Shown here piece by piece: positions 16,894 through 24,851 of a stretch of 64,000 bases of DNA (positions within the stretch are counted from its first letter, which is position 1; every line of letters starts with the position of its first letter). The notes below the pieces were generated by a model. It was not told the DNA's origin. It saw only the letters and a list, made by a program, of their open reading frames with translations, and did no database searches. The position numbers and the translations under genes were made by a program. The stretch is taken from assembly GCA_002307275.1 (NCBI GenBank), contig DBTX01000008.1, positions 32,784 through 96,783 on the forward strand, written 5' to 3'. Source of the stretch: Hungateiclostridiaceae bacterium UBA1305. Its GTDB lineage: Bacteria; Bacillota; Clostridia; Acetivibrionales; DTU013.

Positions 16894-17751
16894 ATGAAAG
16901 CTTTTTATCAAAACAGGACATATAATAAGGAAGTACCGGTAAGTGCAGCCTTGATAAAGGACCTTGACTTTGTCGCTCACTGGCATACCGATATTGAAGT
17001 GTTGTATGTATGCGAGGGAAGCATAGGAGCGGGCATCAACAGCGAGTACAGGATCCTGCAGGCCGGAGATATTTCGATATGCGGAAGTAATGACATCCAT
17101 TATTATGATAGTGAAGGAATGTCTTCCAACGTCGCACTGATCATCTTCCGTCCCGATATTCTTAACGCCTTCAAGCACTGGCTTTCCAGCCTTCAGCCAC
17201 GTTCAATATTTATAGGCAGGGATTTGCAGATCTCTGAGATAACCGGCAGCGATTTTTCCGGTCAAATCAGACAGATCATCAACAGTATCATCAGTGAAAT
17301 GGGACAAAAGAAGGAGTTGTATCCCCAGTTTACAGATCTGCGTATATTTGAACTGTTTCTGGCGCTTTTCAGACAGCTTCCGTCCTATTATGCCGATTCC
17401 GTGCGGAATCCTGATGACTTTCAGACTGCATCGGACATCAAACCGATGCAGAAGGCGCTTACATACCTTGAAGAAAATCATGCACAGGAGATCACGCTGG
17501 AACAGATATCCAGCGAAGTTAATCTCAGCCGCTTTTATTTCTCCCGCCTTTTTCGCAAAACCACAGGCATGAATTTCAATGTCTACCTGAACCGGATCCG
17601 CGCGGACAAAGCGGAGGAATTGATCAGAAGCACCAGAAAATCCATCATCGAGATTGCCTATGAAACCGGCTTTCTAAGCATAAGAACCTTCAACAGATCA
17701 TTCAAGGCAATCAAGGGCTTTACGCCTCATAGCCTGCGGCGGGCCTGGTGA
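16894..17751 (+). CDS. AraC-family transcriptional regulator with cupin sensor domain
   Basis: A 285-residue regulator: an N-terminal cupin-like half (HWHTDIEVLYVCEGSIG, LQAGDISICGSNDIHYY) and a C-terminal AraC double helix-turn-helix (ITLEQISSEVNLSRFYFSRL and IIEIAYETGFLSIRTFNRSF, then KGFTPHSLR). Members sense sugars or small metabolites and usually activate the adjacent catabolic operon. It is divergent from the ThuA/Gfo pair, which is the likely target. A GGGGGG stretch about 11 nt before the ATG serves as a slightly distant ribosome binding site. Confidence 0.9.
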   Translation: MKAFYQNRTYNKEVPVSAALIKDLDFVAHWHTDIEVLYVCEGSIGAGINSEYRILQAGDISICGSNDIHYYDSEGMSSNVALIIFRPDILNAFKHWLSSLQPRSIFIGRDLQISEITGSDFSGQIRQIINSIISEMGQKKELYPQFTDLRIFELFLALFRQLPSYYADSVRNPDDFQTASDIKPMQKALTYLEENHAQEITLEQISSEVNLSRFYFSRLFRKTTGMNFNVYLNRIRADKAEELIRSTRKSIIEIAYETGFLSIRTFNRSFKAIKGFTPHSLRRAW

Positions 17752-17765
17752 TTTAGAGCGCATTC

Positions 17766-18317
17766 CTAGATCCTATACGGGTCTTCGTCGATCAGATAGG
17801 CTAATATCTCACCTTTTTGATTACTTTCAACGATCCATTTTCTGATTTCCTTAAGCTTTGCATAATTATCCTCGCCAAATTTCCTGCTGTAGCTCTCCCT
17901 AAACCTCTGGGCAGTCATTTCCTTTCTGATCTTTTTTTGCCAGTCGGAGGTAAAAAAAACATTGACTTGATACTGCAGGTTGTGACCGACTATAGCTTCC
18001 CATTCACATTTATCAAGCCACAGGCCGTTGCAATAGGCACAATGATCAACATAAAACGGTATCGCACCTGATACCTTATACTTTATTAGTATCCTTCCGC
18101 AGTCCGGACAAAAGTTGGCTTTCCTGTTGTCATACGCCAAATTGTAATCCTGATTTTCAACTGATAAATCACTGGATTTGCTGCTTTCTTCCTTCCATAG
18201 CATATAATCATGAAATCTTACCCAGTTACCCGAGCACTGGTTACATGTATGGCCTTTCAAACCCAGTTCCAGTTCCTTATCGTACAGTACTGCATTCTTG
18301 CACACAGGACAAAGCAT
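17766..18317 (-). CDS. TFIIB-type zinc-ribbon protein
   Basis: A 183-residue protein with two zf-TFIIB units: CPVC...CNQCSGNWVR (about 3-35) and CPDCGR...CAYCNGLWLDKCEWE (about 68-105), followed by a charged helical C-terminus (SYSRKFGEDNYAKLKEIRKW). Proteins of this family bind zinc through paired CxxC motifs; their function is mostly unknown. The gene converges with the AraC gene and is divergent from the MmcQ-like gene. It has no signal peptide or membrane segment, so it is cytosolic. Confidence 0.8.
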   Translation of the reverse strand: MLCPVCKNAVLYDKELELGLKGHTCNQCSGNWVRFHDYMLWKEESSKSSDLSVENQDYNLAYDNRKANFCPDCGRILIKYKVSGAIPFYVDHCAYCNGLWLDKCEWEAIVGHNLQYQVNVFFTSDWQKKIRKEMTAQRFRESYSRKFGEDNYAKLKEIRKWIVESNQKGEILAYLIDEDPYRI

Positions 18318-18485
18318 TATGTTCTCCAGCTTTCTTGAAATATTTCTTTAGTAAAAGGAAATACCTTTTCTATTATATAGATTATCATTCCAATGGGTCT
18401 TTGCAATATACAAAAATATCAGGTACAAACACGACATACTGCTGTCCTGTTCCTATGGTATAATTGGAATCGGAGGTGTCTCCTT

Positions 18486-18869
18486 ATGGAAAACAACGAC
18501 ATCAGCGGCTATTGCTTAACAAAACCCGGCGCATATGAGGATTTTCCGTTTGGAGAAGTTCCTGTATGTTACAAGGTTTGCGGGAAACTGTTTCTGCAGC
18601 TCTATCCAATACTGGATAACCATAAAATAACAGTCAGCTGCGAGCCCATGATGGCCGACTTCTACCGCATGCAATATCCCGGCATTGTCGTACCCGGATA
18701 TCACTGTCCGAACCGGCTCAGACCATATATGAACACAGTATATCTGGACATGGATATTGACGATTCCCTGATTTTCAAGATGATAGACCATTCGTACAAA
18801 CGTGTGGTGGATAAACTGACACGCCTTGAAAAAGCAAGGCTCAGTGAGATTAAGGAGGACAGAATATGA
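18486..18869 (+). CDS. MmcQ/YjbR-family protein
   Basis: A 127-residue protein with the MmcQ/YjbR (CyaY-like fold) pattern: KPGAYEDFPFGE at the start, a KVCGKLFLQLYP strand, and NTVYLDMDIDDSLIFKMIDHSYKRVVDKL at the end (quoted in part; the last helix begins after DDSLI). The family is described as DNA-binding but the function is unclear. The ATG at 18486 is preferred because GGAGG lies 9 nt upstream; an in-frame ATG at 18393 has no such signal. It overlaps the next gene by ATGA, so the two are co-translated. Confidence 0.82.
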   Translation: MENNDISGYCLTKPGAYEDFPFGEVPVCYKVCGKLFLQLYPILDNHKITVSCEPMMADFYRMQYPGIVVPGYHCPNRLRPYMNTVYLDMDIDDSLIFKMIDHSYKRVVDKLTRLEKARLSEIKEDRI

Positions 18870-19774
18870 AGCTCGACCGTTTACTTGGCATTCTGACAAC
18901 GCTGCTCCGGAATGATCGTATCAGTGCGCCGGTTCTTGCGGAAAAATACGAAGTCAGCCGCCGCACAATCAGCCGTGATCTGGACGCCCTGTGTCAGGCG
19001 GGTATCCCGATTGTGACGCAGCAGGGCGGGAATGGCGGCATATCCATTGCTGAAGGTTACAAGCTTGACAAAAGTGTGCTTACCACAGACGAGCTTTCGA
19101 ACATGATCGCAGCGCTCAAGGGACTTGGCACCGTGTCGGAAAAAGCGCAGATCGAACGGATGCTGGATAAGTTCTCGGCAAACAAAGATACCGTGGTATC
19201 ATTACGAGAGAGCGTTATCATCGACCTTGCCTCCCATCACAAGGGCAGTTTGACCGGAAAAATTGAGATAATTAAGAAAGCCATCCATAAAAATAGACTG
19301 ATCGAGTTCAATTATTACTATGAAAAAGGCGAAAGCTGCCGCCGCATCGAGCCATATTTCATTGCATTTCAATGGACCGCCTGGTATGTGTTCGGTTATT
19401 GCCTGGAAAGGCAGGACTGGCGGCTATTCAAACTTGCCCGTTTGTGGGACCTTAAACAATGTGATGAAAGCTTTACACCGCGTGAGATACCGCCTGAAAA
19501 GCGGGATTTCAACGCACGGCTCACCGATCATCTGAGGCTTACAGCATTGTTTGACGCCTCGGCCAAATATCAACTGATAGAGACTTACGGACAGAATTGC
19601 TACACTGAAACGGACAGCGGCAAGCTGCGCCTTGAAATCGGCTACACCAGCCGGGATTATATATTAAACTGGCTGCTCGGCTTCGGTGATAAGGTAAAAG
19701 TCCTGGAACCTGTCGATATAGCCGGGGAAATATGCCAAATAGCAAAAAACATTGTCTCTCTATATAATATATAA
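18866..19774 (+). CDS. WYL-domain HTH transcriptional regulator (YafY/DeoR-like)
   Basis: A 302-residue regulator with an N-terminal winged HTH (RISAPVLAEKYEVSRRTISR, residues ~15-40) and a central WYL domain (~135-220; LIEFNYYY, RRIEPYFIAFQWTAWYVFGY, FKLARLWDL). WYL domains are ligand-sensing modules, in some proteins linked to nucleic-acid ligands. Overlap with the MmcQ-like gene by 4 nt indicates one operon. Targets are unknown; this may be a local autoregulator. Confidence 0.88.
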   Translation: MKLDRLLGILTTLLRNDRISAPVLAEKYEVSRRTISRDLDALCQAGIPIVTQQGGNGGISIAEGYKLDKSVLTTDELSNMIAALKGLGTVSEKAQIERMLDKFSANKDTVVSLRESVIIDLASHHKGSLTGKIEIIKKAIHKNRLIEFNYYYEKGESCRRIEPYFIAFQWTAWYVFGYCLERQDWRLFKLARLWDLKQCDESFTPREIPPEKRDFNARLTDHLRLTALFDASAKYQLIETYGQNCYTETDSGKLRLEIGYTSRDYILNWLLGFGDKVKVLEPVDIAGEICQIAKNIVSLYNI

Positions 19775-19860
19775 TAAAAAATGAATAACTATAAATGAAC
19801 AGGACATATAGTTGTCCACTTCGGATGATATACTGGAAGAAAAAAGAGAGGTATAAAAAT

Positions 19861-20274
19861 ATGGAAATCACTTTAAAAGCAGCCGAAATGCTCACAAAAT
19901 GCAGCGAGATCTCACTCGCGTCAATCAGCGAAAACGGCTATCCTCGAATCTGTGTGCTTTCAAAAATTAAGTCAGAGGGCATAAAAAAATTTTGGGTCGC
20001 AACAGGTGTGTCATCCGTAAAGGTCAGGCATTTTAGCGAAAATTCAAAAGCAGGCGCTTGTTTTTACAGCGATGGCAATAGTGTAACCATGGTCGGCAAG
20101 GTATCTGTGATACATGATCGTGCAGTCAAAGCCGAAATGTGGCTTGACTGGTTTATCAATCACTTTCCGGGAGGAATCGACGACCCTGATTACTGCATCC
20201 TCGAATTTGAAACCGAAGAAGCGACATTGTGGATCGATAATGAATTTATAACCTTACGGGGTGAGCAGATATGA
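19861..20274 (+). CDS. Pyridoxamine 5'-phosphate oxidase-like FMN-binding split-barrel protein
   Basis: A 137-residue protein starting MEITLKAAEMLTKC, with the split-barrel pattern CSEISLASISENGYPR, a KVRHFSENSKAGACFY strand-turn, VTMVGKVSVIHDRA and the C-terminal PDYCILEFETEEATLWID. It resembles the general-stress-protein-26 branch of the PNPOx-like superfamily; the ligand may be FMN or another cofactor. The ATG at 19861 follows AGAGAGGTA; an in-frame ATG at 19795 lacks a ribosome binding site. It overlaps the next gene by ATGA. Confidence 0.82.
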   Translation: MEITLKAAEMLTKCSEISLASISENGYPRICVLSKIKSEGIKKFWVATGVSSVKVRHFSENSKAGACFYSDGNSVTMVGKVSVIHDRAVKAEMWLDWFINHFPGGIDDPDYCILEFETEEATLWIDNEFITLRGEQI

Positions 20275-20582
20275 TCGACTCGCGCTGCGGACTCCACTGT
20301 ACCGGCTGCAAATGGAAGGAATCCCACGGTTGCGGCGGTTGTATCGAAACACAAGGACATCCGTTTCATGGTGAATGTCCGATTGCCACTTGCTGTCAGA
20401 ATAAAGGACTTACTCACTGCGGCGAATGTGACATCCTCCCTTGCGATAAGCTGTATGCTTACTCCTACCTCGATCCTGAACATGGCGACAAGCCGCAGGG
20501 TGCAAGAATCGCAGTCTGCCGCCAATGGGCTGCAGAGAGTTTGAGAAACAGGCAAGAGAATCCAAGTATCATTGATTATTGA
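20271..20582 (+). CDS. Cys-rich DUF3795-like protein
   Basis: A 103-residue protein packed with Cys pairs (CGLHCTGC, CGGCIETQG, CPIATCCQNKG, HCGECDILPCDKL), the usual pattern of DUF3795-type proteins of anaerobes, which probably bind a metal or iron-sulfur cluster. No catalytic function is known. It is co-translated with the PNPOx-like gene through a 4-nt overlap, which suggests a shared redox or stress task (inference). Confidence 0.75.
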   Translation: MIDSRCGLHCTGCKWKESHGCGGCIETQGHPFHGECPIATCCQNKGLTHCGECDILPCDKLYAYSYLDPEHGDKPQGARIAVCRQWAAESLRNRQENPSIIDY

Positions 20583-20586
20583 CAGA

Positions 20587-20826
20587 TCAAATGAAAAAGA
20601 TAGCAGCTATCCTACCTAACAGGTTCGCGAATCCAGCCTTGAAGAAATTAGATCCATGCCGAAAATAATACTTACAGCCTTTTTCAAGCCATCCGTTGTC
20701 GTGCCAATATTTATAATCAACAGAATTCTTATCGATTCCCGCTCTCATCCAACACGCCCGCTGGACAGTAAATTGCAGCTGCTGACCAGTGATACAATTT
20801 TCATCACATTCCGCCCCTATGCCTAA
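20587..20826 (-). pseudogene. Possible degraded coding sequence between convergent genes
   Basis: A minus-strand frame without a good start is open from 20826 to the TGA at 20587. It reads protein-like segments (QLQFTVQRACWMRAGI, DYKYWHDNGWLEKGCKYYF, GSNFFKAGFANLLG). No family was recognised and no ribosome binding site precedes its only internal Met. It may be a gene remnant or chance; the rest of the interval shows nothing. Confidence 0.25.
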
Positions 20827-20864
20827 CTACTTATGACATAATATTTATGGTCCCTGCATATCGT

Positions 20865-22379
20865 TTATGCCAATGCACCCTTCTCCAGTTCGCTCAGATA
20901 TATCTTCGCATAATCAACATCGGTAGGCACAGGCACATACTCCCTGCCGATCTTCTGGCGTGTTTCATTGCCCTTGCCCGTAATCAGTATCACTGTCCCG
21001 GGTTCCGACGTCAGTATGGATTCCCTGATGGCCTCTCCCCTGTCGTCTATGATTTCGCAGTTCCAGTTGTTCTGTCGGACGTACTGCGCGATGTCCTCGC
21101 TGATGTCCCTTGCATTTTCGGGGCCGGGATCCTCCGCCGTCAGAAACACCCTGTCGGAATGCAGTCCAGCCAGCAGCCCAAGGTCTTTTCTGCGTATAAA
21201 AGCCTTTCCGCCGGGACAGCCGAACACGGTATAAACCTTCCTGCCCGGAAATTCAGACTTGACTGCTTCATAAAGCTTTGTGAAGCTCAGCTTGTTGTGA
21301 GCATAGTCTACGATAACGATCCTGTCTCTGTTTTCATTCGTATAAACCTCCATACGCCCGCTTGAACGCGCTCTGCGGAGGCCGGAATACATATACTGCT
21401 CGGGGATCCTCAGGGAATATGCGACAGCGATTGCAGCAAGAGCATTTTCTACATTAAAAAGTCCAGGCATCGTAAGAAGGAAATCCCTCTCGAACCTGTC
21501 ACATTTAACGCTGAAGATCGTATCAAAGCCTTCCTTCCTGATATTGCCGCCATAAATATCGGCAGTCCCGGAAGTTCCGAAGGTCAGAATCCTTTTAGCT
21601 TCTCCGGCAGCCTCCATGATTCTTGACAGGTTGTCCGAATCCAGGTTCACCCAGGCCGTCTTGCAGTGGCTGAACATTCTAAGCTTGGAGGTAATATAAT
21701 CCTCCATGTCACTGTGTTCGATCGGGCTGATATGGTCCTCTGAAATATTCAGAAAAACACCGACATCAAATTCAACACCGTGCAGCCTGCCATATTTCAG
21801 AGCCTGGCTGGAGGCTTCCATGATCATGTACTGAAGACCGCTTTCCACGGCATTATTGAAATGCATCTGCAATTCGAGGGATTCGGGTGTGGTCAGATGG
21901 GATTCCTCATTTATCACACCGTCAAAGGTGTTTATGGAGGAAATGATGCCTGCTTCCGGCTTTCCCTCGGCACGCAGGTACTCATCCAATATGTATTTTA
22001 CATAATATGCCGTTGTCGACTTTCCCTTTGTGCCGGTGATACCAACCAGTTTCAGCTTGTTTGCGGGATTATTGTAATAGATGACCGCCGCAAGCGACAA
22101 TGCTTTCTTTACATCATTGACAAGGAGGCACGGTATACTTTTACCGTAATCCTTCTCACTGATATAGGCTATCGCGCCTTTATCAGTTGCAGCGTCCAGA
22201 TAGGCCTCCCTAAAGTTGGTCCCCTTGCAGACGAACAATGTATTCTGCGTAGTTTTATTGGAGTCGTATGCGATATTCCTTATGATCTTTACACCGGTTT
22301 CACGTGTACAATTGTGCTGCAGCAGCAGATTCTTTTCCTGTAGCTGCTGCATGTATTCTTCCAGCGCGTATCTTTCCAT
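20865..22379 (-). CDS. murE: MurE-like UDP-MurNAc-tripeptide synthetase without the DAP-type DNPR motif
   Basis: A 504-residue Mur ligase with all three domains: an N-terminal UDP-binding part (IAYDSNKTTQNTLFV), a central ATPase with GITGTKGKSTTAYYVKYIL, HLTTPESLELQ, MIMEASSQALKYGR and FLNISEDHISPIEHSD, and a C-terminal domain with VDYAHNKLSF and GKGNETRQKI. Where meso-DAP enzymes have DNPR, this one reads TAEDPGPENARDI, closer to the DDPN type of L-Lys-adding enzymes. It thus probably adds a diamino acid other than DAP (inference). It lies downstream of the CapA-VanX fusion in the same direction, across a tandem-repeat spacer. GAGGGTGAG precedes the ATG. It could be an accessory paralogue next to a housekeeping MurE elsewhere. 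Confidence 0.82.
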   Translation of the reverse strand: MERYALEEYMQQLQEKNLLLQHNCTRETGVKIIRNIAYDSNKTTQNTLFVCKGTNFREAYLDAATDKGAIAYISEKDYGKSIPCLLVNDVKKALSLAAVIYYNNPANKLKLVGITGTKGKSTTAYYVKYILDEYLRAEGKPEAGIISSINTFDGVINEESHLTTPESLELQMHFNNAVESGLQYMIMEASSQALKYGRLHGVEFDVGVFLNISEDHISPIEHSDMEDYITSKLRMFSHCKTAWVNLDSDNLSRIMEAAGEAKRILTFGTSGTADIYGGNIRKEGFDTIFSVKCDRFERDFLLTMPGLFNVENALAAIAVAYSLRIPEQYMYSGLRRARSSGRMEVYTNENRDRIVIVDYAHNKLSFTKLYEAVKSEFPGRKVYTVFGCPGGKAFIRRKDLGLLAGLHSDRVFLTAEDPGPENARDISEDIAQYVRQNNWNCEIIDDRGEAIRESILTSEPGTVILITGKGNETRQKIGREYVPVPTDVDYAKIYLSELEKGALA

Positions 22380-22503
22380 CTCACCCTCGTATTGAAATTA
22401 GTCTGTTCTACTTTCGAGTAATCTATTTTCTCGTACGGATAAACTGTTAATCTGTTTTTTCATCACGACATGCTATTTTGCTATCGGATATGCTATTTCT
22501 TCT

Positions 22504-22560
22504 CCGGTTGGCTGTTTCTTCCCCGGTTGGCTGTTTCTTCCCCGGTTGGCTGTTTCTTCT
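22504..22560 (-). repeat. Three tandem 19-bp repeats between the CapA-VanX and murE-like genes
   Basis: Three adjacent copies of CCGGTTGGCTGTTTCTTCC (22504-22522, 22523-22541, 22542-22560; the last ends CT). Related GCTATTTCTTCT and GCTATTTTGC words just left (about 22471-22503) look like degenerate copies. The array is in the intergenic mRNA stretch 10 bp after the CapA-VanX stop. Confidence 0.85.
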
Positions 22561-22569
22561 ACGTATACA

Positions 22570-24393
22570 TTATTTTTCTTCAGGATAAATTGTCAGAAAA
22601 CCGTAGTTCTTATATTCGCTGTCGTCGAAATGCCACCATTCCGTCTTCAGTGGCAAGAAACCGCAGCTCTTCATCGTATTTTCCAGTATAAGTGCATTTT
22701 TCTTCTGTTCAGGCGTAGCCTTTGCATAGGTCCTGGCAGCCTTTGTCGACTGTTCATCAAACCCGCTTGGCATATCCAGTTCTTCACCCTTGCTATTTAC
22801 AAGTGTTATGTCGACTGCAGCACCTCTTGTATGGTTGGAGCCGATCGTTTTGGGATTTGCAAAATAATTTTTGTCAGTCGCGCTGTCGTACAAAATCTGC
22901 TGATATTTCTTAGCTCTGTAGGCATCCCATACCTTTATCCTGTAGCCCTGCTTCAGAAGCAGCTGGTTTGCCTTGTTCAGCTTGTCCGCCGTGCCTTTCC
23001 TGAGATAGGCCGTGTTGGATTCGTATACCGGCTTTCCGACTATATTGTCGGAGGATGCATACCTGAGATCGATCACAATATCCTTTACCACGTTGTCCAG
23101 TATCACCATAAGCTGTTTGTCAACCTTTCCTGCAGAGATTCCCGCAGCAGCACTATTTCCTGCAGATGTGGAATTTGCTTCTGCTGAAGGAGTGAACTTG
23201 AGTTTTCCCAGTACACTGCTGATCTGCGGTTCTACTGCAATAGCCGGCTTATAATTGTTAAAGCCCTTTGCCGATGAAACAGAACAAGGTATGACCGTCG
23301 GTGCCTTTATCGGCTGCAGCATCTTGTCGGAATCAAATACAAAAGACTGCTGGTATATGGCTGTATCATAATCGTCGGGCTTCTTGACCCCCCCGAAGCA
23401 AAAATTGCCAAGGCTGTATGCGATATATTTTCCCTTGTAAGTCGCAATAGGTTCCAGAACGTGCGGATGATTTCCTATGACAAGGTCAGCCCCCGAGTCT
23501 ATTGCAAGAGTCGCAAGCTCCTTCTGCAATGCGTTGTACTGATACTGGTATTCCTTGCCCCAATGGAAGTTGGCAATGAGCAGGTCGCATTCTCCCCTGA
23601 GCTTCTTCGTCATGTCGACGACTTCCTTTTTAAATACGTTCATATCCAGTCCCTGTTCCACATTGCCAAGCTGGTTAAAGCCGACCATCCCGACTTTTAT
23701 GCCTTTCACTTCCCTGATCAGCACATCCGAATACCCGAAATAATCGACGCCTGTTGTCTTCAGAGCATTGCGCGTTGCGTCATAGCCCTTCTGCCCGTAA
23801 TCATATGTATGGTTGTTGGCAAGGTTGGCAATTTCTACACTGCCCGCCTTGAGTATGTTTGCATATAAAGGATTGCCGTTGAACCAGTAATTGTTGCCAA
23901 TATCATATTTTTCAGCTTTTTCTGTCTCCGTACTCAGCGTTGTCTCTAGATTGGCAATGGTCAGGTCATCTTTTGACAGTATGTCGGTTACATTTGAAAA
24001 GAAATAGTCATAATTGCCCTTTTGCTTGTCAAAAACGTAATCAAACGAATCCGTGTTGTTGTATCTGTGATCCTGTCCAAGGGCAACATCACCAAGCGCG
24101 CTGATTTTAATGACAGTGGCCTCCTTGACATAGCTGCGGCTCGCGTTGCTTTCCTGATTCGCTGAGCTTTTTGAAGCACTTGCTAACGGCGTTTGTTCAG
24201 CAGATGCAGTTTCGCCGCTTTTTTGCTGTTGACCGGCATCTGCCGAAGTTTCCGTATTTACAGCAGCTATCTGTCCTGTACTATCCTCCGCGGCGTTCCT
24301 GTCTGTTGCTGCCATATTTGCATAAACAGTAAATGTAACCGCTGCAATGATTGCTACAAAAAAAAGTGTTCTTACAAATACCCGAAAGTTCAT
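22570..24393 (-). CDS. CapA-like metallophosphatase fused to a VanX-type D-Ala-D-Ala dipeptidase, membrane anchored
   Basis: 607 residues. An N-terminal hydrophobic segment (about 8-26) anchors or exports the protein, followed by a low-complexity linker to ~90. A CapA/PGA_cap domain (about 93-345) shows ISALGDVALGQD, NLETTLST, ANLANNHTYDYG, HWGKEYQYQY and GNHPHVLEP. The C-terminal domain (about 420-600) has VanX/DdpX features: VIDLRYAS, the SNHTRGAAVD zinc motif (His521, Asp528) and TEWWHF (Glu585, His588). VanX enzymes hydrolyse D-Ala-D-Ala; CapA-like domains are found in polyglutamate capsule systems. Both halves would act outside the membrane. The gene is followed by the MurE-like gene and is divergent from a D,D-carboxypeptidase gene. 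The fusion is unusual; the role of the CapA half is unknown. Confidence 0.85.
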   Translation of the reverse strand: MNFRVFVRTLFFVAIIAAVTFTVYANMAATDRNAAEDSTGQIAAVNTETSADAGQQQKSGETASAEQTPLASASKSSANQESNASRSYVKEATVIKISALGDVALGQDHRYNNTDSFDYVFDKQKGNYDYFFSNVTDILSKDDLTIANLETTLSTETEKAEKYDIGNNYWFNGNPLYANILKAGSVEIANLANNHTYDYGQKGYDATRNALKTTGVDYFGYSDVLIREVKGIKVGMVGFNQLGNVEQGLDMNVFKKEVVDMTKKLRGECDLLIANFHWGKEYQYQYNALQKELATLAIDSGADLVIGNHPHVLEPIATYKGKYIAYSLGNFCFGGVKKPDDYDTAIYQQSFVFDSDKMLQPIKAPTVIPCSVSSAKGFNNYKPAIAVEPQISSVLGKLKFTPSAEANSTSAGNSAAAGISAGKVDKQLMVILDNVVKDIVIDLRYASSDNIVGKPVYESNTAYLRKGTADKLNKANQLLLKQGYRIKVWDAYRAKKYQQILYDSATDKNYFANPKTIGSNHTRGAAVDITLVNSKGEELDMPSGFDEQSTKAARTYAKATPEQKKNALILENTMKSCGFLPLKTEWWHFDDSEYKNYGFLTIYPEEK

Positions 24394-24851
24394 TGGTATA
24401 ATATTCCTTCCAAATATGATATAAAAGTCTGATCAGTAAAATTTCAGTATTTTATCAATCTGTTTATATTGTACTACAAATATCCTCCAAACGCACGACT
24501 TGTCAGGATATTTACTTATTAATATTCTACCCTTTTCATGGACGTTTAGACTTACATCAGGGTACAATAGTTGCGGTAATCCATATAAACAGCTGTGGCA
24601 ATTATCGCTGTAATGGTTAATAATCCGTTAATCGGACTTGAAGCTGTGAAATAAAAATGTTAAAATGACTGAAAATAAGCGATTGTAAATTTTCTATACC
24701 AAAAATACAGATAGTGTAATACAATTGAAAACTCAGCAGTCCAATTATCTACGCCGTGTGTTTGTGGAATATTTTTCTTTCCACGGGATATAATGTAAAG
24801 GCTTTGATAAATAGCTTAAAAACCATACTCGACGAATTTACTGGAGAACAT
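24394..24851. other. Divergent intergenic region (458 bp)
   Basis: It separates the CapA-VanX and D,D-carboxypeptidase genes. On the minus strand TTTGGA, 17 bp, TATAAA (about 24450-24480) is a possible CapA-VanX promoter. On the plus strand TATAAT occurs at 24789-24794, 58 bp before the carboxypeptidase start, without a good -35. No RNA element or ORF was recognised. Confidence 0.4.

Noticed and set aside
22483..22560. CRISPR-like array at the 19-bp repeats
   Set aside because: The units are directly adjacent without spacers and there are no cas genes in the window.
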